Part shown: positions 59,168 to 64,000 of the stretch, in pieces | How the letters are laid out: every line of letters starts with the position of its first letter | How positions within the stretch are numbered: the first letter of the stretch is position 1 | Assembly (NCBI GenBank): GCA_025345505.1 | Contig: JANVCC010000030.1 | Location: forward strand, 5,191,532-5,255,531 | DNA length: 64,000 nt | Origin: Todiramphus chloris collaris | Taxonomy: Eukaryota > Chordata > Aves > Coraciiformes > Alcedinidae | Direction: 5' to 3' | The notes under the pieces: model-generated | What the model was told of the DNA's origin: nothing | Seen by the model: only the letters and a program-made list of their open reading frames with translations | Databases searched by the model: none | Program-made: the position numbers and the translations under genes

Positions 59168-61499
59168 TTTCAGTGACGTGCCAGGAAAAATATATGATGG
59201 CTGTAACACTTGCAAACAATCCACAATGAATAATTCAACTGGGTGAGTTCAGAATCTGTTTCTCAACATGGTATCATCATGAGTAGGTTATAATTTCCTT
59301 GAATGTATTAATGATTAGACTGAACTTTGGTGGGTTGTTCTCCTTTGTGGATTAACTGTCAGTGATTAACTGCATGCCTGATTTTTTGATATTTAGCCTT
59401 TGAGGTGTGTTAATCTGTGGTGACAGGCTTTTATTGAATGCTTGTTTTTTTGCATGTCTCCAAAGGGATTAGGTGGAAGACAGTGTGGAGAGAAGAAAAG
59501 TTTATTATACAAATATGGGACTTTGTGAATAAGGAAGATGTTTTGGGTTTTTTGTTCAGAAGAGCCTATTTCCCTCTTAACTAGAGCAGAACCAGACATC
59601 TGTTATGCAAAATAAAGAAAATTGTTTTCTGGTAGAGACAAGGGAATATTGGCCAAGCACTGAGAAGCCATTAGGGAACTGTAGAAGCGCAAGGAGCAAT
59701 GTGCTGAGCTGGAGACACTTAGTCTCTGGCAACAAAAGATGGTGGTGTCTTTCTTCTGCTTATGCAAAATTTTTTAAACATGACATAAATCAACAGAAAT
59801 AACTGAAATCTCTGTGAAGTAAGGTGGGCTGCACTTCCATATCCATTTTTGTCTTATCTAAGTCAGCACAAGCTCTGACTTTTGTGAAAATTAACTCAGT
59901 ACTCACACAAACACTTCTATTACTATTTTAGAAAAGCAAAGTAAAGTTCTTCTGTGACTATTTACTTTATACTAGTGTCTTTATGTTTAAATCATACACC
60001 TTCCTTTGCATCTTCTTCTATGGACAAGCTTTCTCCAGTCCTAACAGAAACAACATCATTACATTATGTTTTATTTACAGTACAGACATTTCGAAATTGT
60101 ATGCCTCAAATAATTGGGTCTTATCTTTCACTTAGGATTCAGCCGAATTCTCTTCAGCCTATGTCCAGCTGAATTCTATCCTGATAATACAGCTTATGTT
60201 TATCAGATACTATGAAATAAACGTTGCCTTTTAAAAGGCATGCTGCTGTTGTCTACACCATTTATTTTCACTCGTTGTAGATCACACGTATTTATTGTCT
60301 GTTTCTGGGAATTACTTTCTTGGATTCTATTCTGTTATTACTTTCCTCATGTGTGAAAACCTCAGTAAAATTGCTGAAAACAGTTCAAAACCAGAAATAC
60401 TGGGGAACAAAAGAGTCAAAGTTTCTGAAGTGCAGAGCAGTCTTGATCTCTGTCGTGATCTGCTCCATCATTTTGCTGCGTGGGTGGGTGTGATGTTTTC
60501 CCCTTTGTGTTCCCTGACTCTCAGAGCATTTGATAAAGTGTGTGGAGAAAGAAGGAAAAGGAGGACACAAAGTAGCCATTAAAACTGTACTTGTACCACA
60601 ATGAAGTGCAAGTTCTTCTGTAAGAAATATGCCCTGAGCAAACCAGAGGGAGAACGCTGTGTTTAGCATCCTCTGTGGATACAGGAACTCTTTGCTTAGC
60701 TCTTACCTCATTTAAACAATCTATATTAGGGCTTATCATAGACCAATAGCAGCAATAATGTGAAATGGACCACTACCAGTATGACTTGCTTGCCTGAAGA
60801 AACTTCAAACTCCTAGAAAATATAAGACAATTATATAATATTGTAATATAAGAATAATATATAAGCATATATAATTATTTATAATAATACATGATTCTGA
60901 TAAAAAGCACACAAGGGTGTTTTGTTATAAAACTACTGCTTCAAATATATACACTTATTATTACATATATATATATCTACAGATAGGAAGAAAATAGAGG
61001 AATGCCATTATAACTAAAAATCCAAAATATGAAGTCTGTAAGAATAAAGCTCTGTTATCCTGATTCAATAAAAAAAGATAGCATGGAATGTTTATTAATT
61101 CTTTACAGACATTATTCTGCACAGAATAAGGGCTAAGTGGAGAAAGGTGAAACGTGACAGAAGACTTGTTTAATTGAATGTACATCTGTCAAAATTTTTC
61201 ACAAGATGACTGATGAAAAATGACTGGCTAAACCTCTTAATTAATCAATTCTGTTACAAAAAAATAGTGTGTCAGGCACAATTTCAGTTTTTAGAGCACT
61301 TGATGGGTTTGCCTTAATTGTAAATTTATTGCCAAAATAAACCTGAAAAGTAGATGAACTGGAAATAATCCATGTATAGAAAACTAGATGTTACAACTAA
61401 AGTACTTCTTATGCACCTCTCTCTTTCTTGGGTGTGTACGACACCTGTTAAAGCAATAACCATCACAGAAGGAAAACATAATATATAAAATACCTTCAG
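59168..61499. other. Non-coding DNA, no gene recognised
   Basis: It contains an AT-rich block at about 60825-60985 with (TA)n runs, and overlapping opposite-strand frames at 60295-60739 without domains. No transposon is recognised. Confidence 0.5.
60825..60985. repeat. AT-rich block with (TA)n runs
   Basis: Stretches such as AATATATAAGCATATATAAT and TTACATATATATATATC make up most of this block. Simple sequence. Confidence 0.6.
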
Positions 61500-61830
61500 A
61501 TTGCATTAGCATTATGCAGTGGATCAAACACAGTCTTGAAGTAAACGCAGTGCCTGTGATGGAGTTACATCATGGACAAACTCAGTTCAGTGTACCTCAT
61601 TTCCACTGCGAGTATTGAACTGGGGAAGGGTGTTTAAGCTCGTAACTGGCACAGCACTGTATGGAAGAGAAGGAAATATGCTATTAATTGGGAGCTAAAT
61701 ATTGACACAGAGTGAGATTAAATTACATCAAAACATTAAATGTAACTTGCTTAATGCACTATTAAATACCCAAATATTGTGTATATGGAATTCTAATTAT
61801 ATGCTTTGGTTCTGAACTAATGATATGGCA
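61500..61830. promoter_or_regulatory. Possible conserved regulatory element
   Basis: A repeat-free block of about 330 bp. The left part keeps CpGs (AAACGCAGTG, CACTGCGAG, GCTCGTAAC). The right part has spaced homeodomain-like words: GCTATTAATTGGG, GAGATTAAATTAC, TCTAATTATATGC. It ends before an A run at 61831. No transposon is seen. Inference from composition only. Confidence 0.28.
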
Positions 61831-61860
61831 AGGAAAAAAAAAAAAGATTTTTCTGAATGC

Positions 61861-61936
61861 TCAGGACTGATCTGTCTTTACCCTGACAGAAGTCAATGGC
61901 AAAATAGAATTAACCAGCATTGAGTTTTGTCCCAGC
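61861..61936. repeat. Old amniote repeat remnant
   Basis: CTGACAGAAGTCAATGGCAA (61883-61902) followed by AGCATTGAGTTTTGTCCCAG resembles the 'gaagtcaatggcaaaactcccattgacttca'-type core of old amniote repeats. Short and diverged. Confidence 0.35.
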
Positions 61937-63202
61937 AATTACAATTGGTCATGAGGAAATGTTGTGTCGCTGCTTACATCTGTGAACATGGGCTTTCCAT
62001 TAGGGCATGTGCTACTGTACAAAGCTGTCACATTAAGAAAATCCTCACTTTACTTATAAGTGGTGTACTTTATTGCAGGAGGAATCAGTGTCCCTGAGTC
62101 TGATCTACTATGGATCCAGCATTTGTCTTTTGATTGCTTGCTGTCAGGCATGCAATATCAAACTTCCGGCAATAAACCACAACTAATTTGGTAAGGGTAA
62201 CTTTTTATATCACATAAAGATGTTCCTCAAAATGTAAGCATGGAAAAAGAAGCCTCTGAGGAATGTAGAAAGGCAGATTGTAATTTTTCACACAAAATTC
62301 AGACCTTCACAAGAAGGGAAAATAGAATTTGCAGCACTGAAAGGACCTTAAAAATGCTTAAAAGAATTGGTAGCAGAGAAAATAGAAGGGAATATGAATT
62401 ATTAGTGCATAACATTGGTTATCCTGTTTCACATCATGCTTCCAGAATTCTTCCTACTTCAGAGACATCAACCCTAACAGAATATATTTATTTCAATCCA
62501 TATCTCAGTTTGATAAGATTCAGTAAAAGTTGAAAAATTAGTAAGCTGGTTGCCTTAGAACCAAGAGATGGAAATAAGCTAATACCTGCGGATAAAAATG
62601 GAAGGAAATAAATTTTTCGATTAAAGCACTTTAATATATAAAAAACCCAATTATATAGTTTTGGATATGTGGCTTGGTTTTTTGCAGGTTTATTGTGTTT
62701 GGGGTTTTTTGTTTTATTTGTTGGTGGGTTGTTTTTTTTCCCCTTGGGAAACACTGTTGAGGTATTTTATATTATTTTTATAGGAGATTGTGTACTTTGG
62801 CTCTTGTTCAGGATATATTCTATTCACTGTGGCTGAAAAGTTATGCCAGTGGGGCATAAGTGTGTATAGTTTGTGAGTATAATCACATTAATAGCTTAAA
62901 TTCTGCCCATGTAGCTGAGGTAACAAAAAAACTTGTAATTTAAATATGTTTTTGTAGTGATAACTGTTATACAGGATATCAAAGTAATACTATGTTAAAA
63001 CCTATAAAAATTCTATTATCTTAGTCACATGTCTATGTAAATATCTGTCTTGAAATACCTTTTAGTAAGTACTTTAAAATACTTCTACTTACAGATGATG
63101 ATTATGCACATAAAAGAAATGAATATGCATGCATGCATGTGAAGATTAAAATAATTAGGATAAATAAAATAACTTACACAACAAGGGTAGACATAAGATT
63201 AT
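61937..63202. other. Non-coding DNA with T/G tract and ATGC repeat
   Basis: It includes a T/G-rich tract at about 62670-62745 and the (ATGC)n palindrome at 63125-63138. The 97-codon plus frame at 62240-62533 and the 88-codon minus frame at 62488-62754 show no domain; the latter reads the T/G tract. Confidence 0.5.
63125..63138. repeat. (ATGC)n palindrome
   Basis: ATGCATGCATGCAT is a perfect 14-bp palindrome made of a tetranucleotide repeat. Confidence 0.9.
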
Positions 63203-63265
63203 GGCTGGTCCATTAAAGTCTATGAATATCTGCCCATTGACTTCAATTAGCTTTGAATTAGGCAC
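63203..63265. repeat. Old amniote repeat copy, best preserved
   Basis: It reads GGCTGGTCCATTAAAGTC, then CCCATTGACTTCAATTAGC (63233-63251), then TTTGAATTAGGCAC. It matches an abundant old amniote repeat type whose halves are near reverse complements around CCATTGACTTCAATGG. Its opening parallels the copy at 14053-14118. Assigned from the remembered motif, not from a search. Confidence 0.5.
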
Positions 63266-64000
63266 TTAAACAGCAGGAAGCAAATGGAATATTCTATTTG
63301 ATTATCCTGGTCAATGAGCAATGAATGCATAAAAATAACCGTCCACAGACCCAATGGAATCGGTCTCTCTAAACTAAGCTAAAGAATGGCAACTTTTCAC
63401 AATGTTATTCTTATTTTTTTGTGCCTGAGGCATTCTGGGTATTTCAGAGGTAAAGAAGAAGCAGCTTCTATGTCTACAATGAATTCTGGTGCACTTTCAA
63501 GGCTGCAGAAGAACAGGGGTCTGTGAGAACATATCCATATTATTCAAAATTTATTTGAAGGGAATACTTCTAGATGGTTTAAAATAATTTTTCACTACAA
63601 AGCCCAGAAGATGTGCTATATGCTCACAAACACAGCCAGCAGTCCAAATGGAAAGGAAGGACAGGGGAAGACACAGGGACTTTAAGCAAACTTTGTGATG
63701 AGGAGTCATGACCACCTTCTGCAGTGGTCACCAGAAGTGGCAGGTGAGGAGCACAGTGCTGTGGATGAGAGGAGACCTAAATAGAACCTGGCACAAATAA
63801 TGTTTAATGGGCTGAGACAGAGAGTGTTTGGGTAATAAATGTATCAATTTACCAAATTTACTAAAAGTAGGTCAGTGGTTAATTGGGGAATTCAGAGAAC
63901 TGACAAGTCTTGTAATCCTGCCATAAATCTCCTCCTCTCTCTCCAGTGCCAATCACAGCCAAGGTTGTATCTCATACAGATTCCTTGACTGGCCACTTTG
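63266..64000. other. Non-coding DNA, nothing recognised
   Basis: Unique-looking sequence, slightly less AT-rich towards the right end. No gene, transposon or notable repeat is supported. Confidence 0.5.

Noticed and set aside
59064..59246. Frame encoding a hydrophobic AFAF string as a signal peptide protein
   Set aside because: The string is the translation of an ATTTGC repeat and palindrome; the rest shows no domain.
1..64000. CRISPR arrays, operons, tRNA or rRNA genes
   Set aside because: No regularly spaced repeats, no cloverleaf with A and B boxes, no rRNA words, and no bacterial-style gene packing were found.
1..64000. Endogenous retrovirus or LTR element
   Set aside because: No paired TG...CA long repeats, primer-binding site or polypurine tract, and no viral protein frame were seen.

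Overview
This window reads as vertebrate nuclear DNA, most likely from a bird. It is AT-rich by eye, about 60-65% A+T. Its recognisable transposons are almost all 5'-truncated CR1 LINEs ending in the 3' sequence typical of avian CR1, close to 'ATTCTATGATTC'. I see no L1, Alu or B1-like SINE and no retroviral LTR. Repeat density is low and there are many long A or T runs and T/G-rich tracts. A crocodilian or turtle source is less likely but not excluded. There is no prokaryotic gene organisation: no operons, ribosome binding sites, tRNA or rRNA genes, or CRISPR arrays.

No gene can be named. The longest uninterrupted reading frame is about 138 codons, and several of the longest lie wholly or partly in CR1 copies. 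The window looks like a gene desert or the inside of a very large intron. Six CR1 fragments are clear: + strand near 22.5, 23.6-24.3 and 47.0-47.2 kb; - strand near 30.7-31.0, 40.2-40.4 and 51.9-52.2 kb. Two of them keep decayed pieces of the C-terminal end of the CR1 reverse-transcriptase protein. At least five much older, self-complementary amniote repeats are suggested near 14.1, 16.9, 57.4, 61.9 and 63.2 kb, with a sixth possible at 48.4 kb. Simple repeats, homopolymers and AT-rich blocks are scattered throughout.

Three kinds of signal deserve a second look. First, on the minus strand from 27.6 to 25.6 kb there are three consecutive open segments. They have an unusual excess of G at the first codon position (hand-counted 30-36%, against 22-25% in four other long frames here), and each lies behind a plausible splice acceptor. 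They could be exons of an unrecognised gene or the remains of one. Other exon-like segments, with weaker support, are at 49.7-49.9, 41.7-41.9 and 32.4-32.7 kb on the minus strand and 45.8-46.0 kb on the plus strand. Second, repeat-free stretches dense in homeodomain, POU and bicoid-type words look like conserved regulatory elements: 9.7, 15.9, 17.5, 36.0, 53.7-55.6 and 61.5 kb. A compact octamer and palindrome cluster lies at 59.1 kb. Third, there are local structural oddities: a 70-bp-period duplication at 52.95 kb, two perfect short hairpins, and a doubled 12-bp palindrome.

None of these amounts to a demonstrated new biological system. Alignment to other bird genomes and to RNA-seq would settle most of the points.
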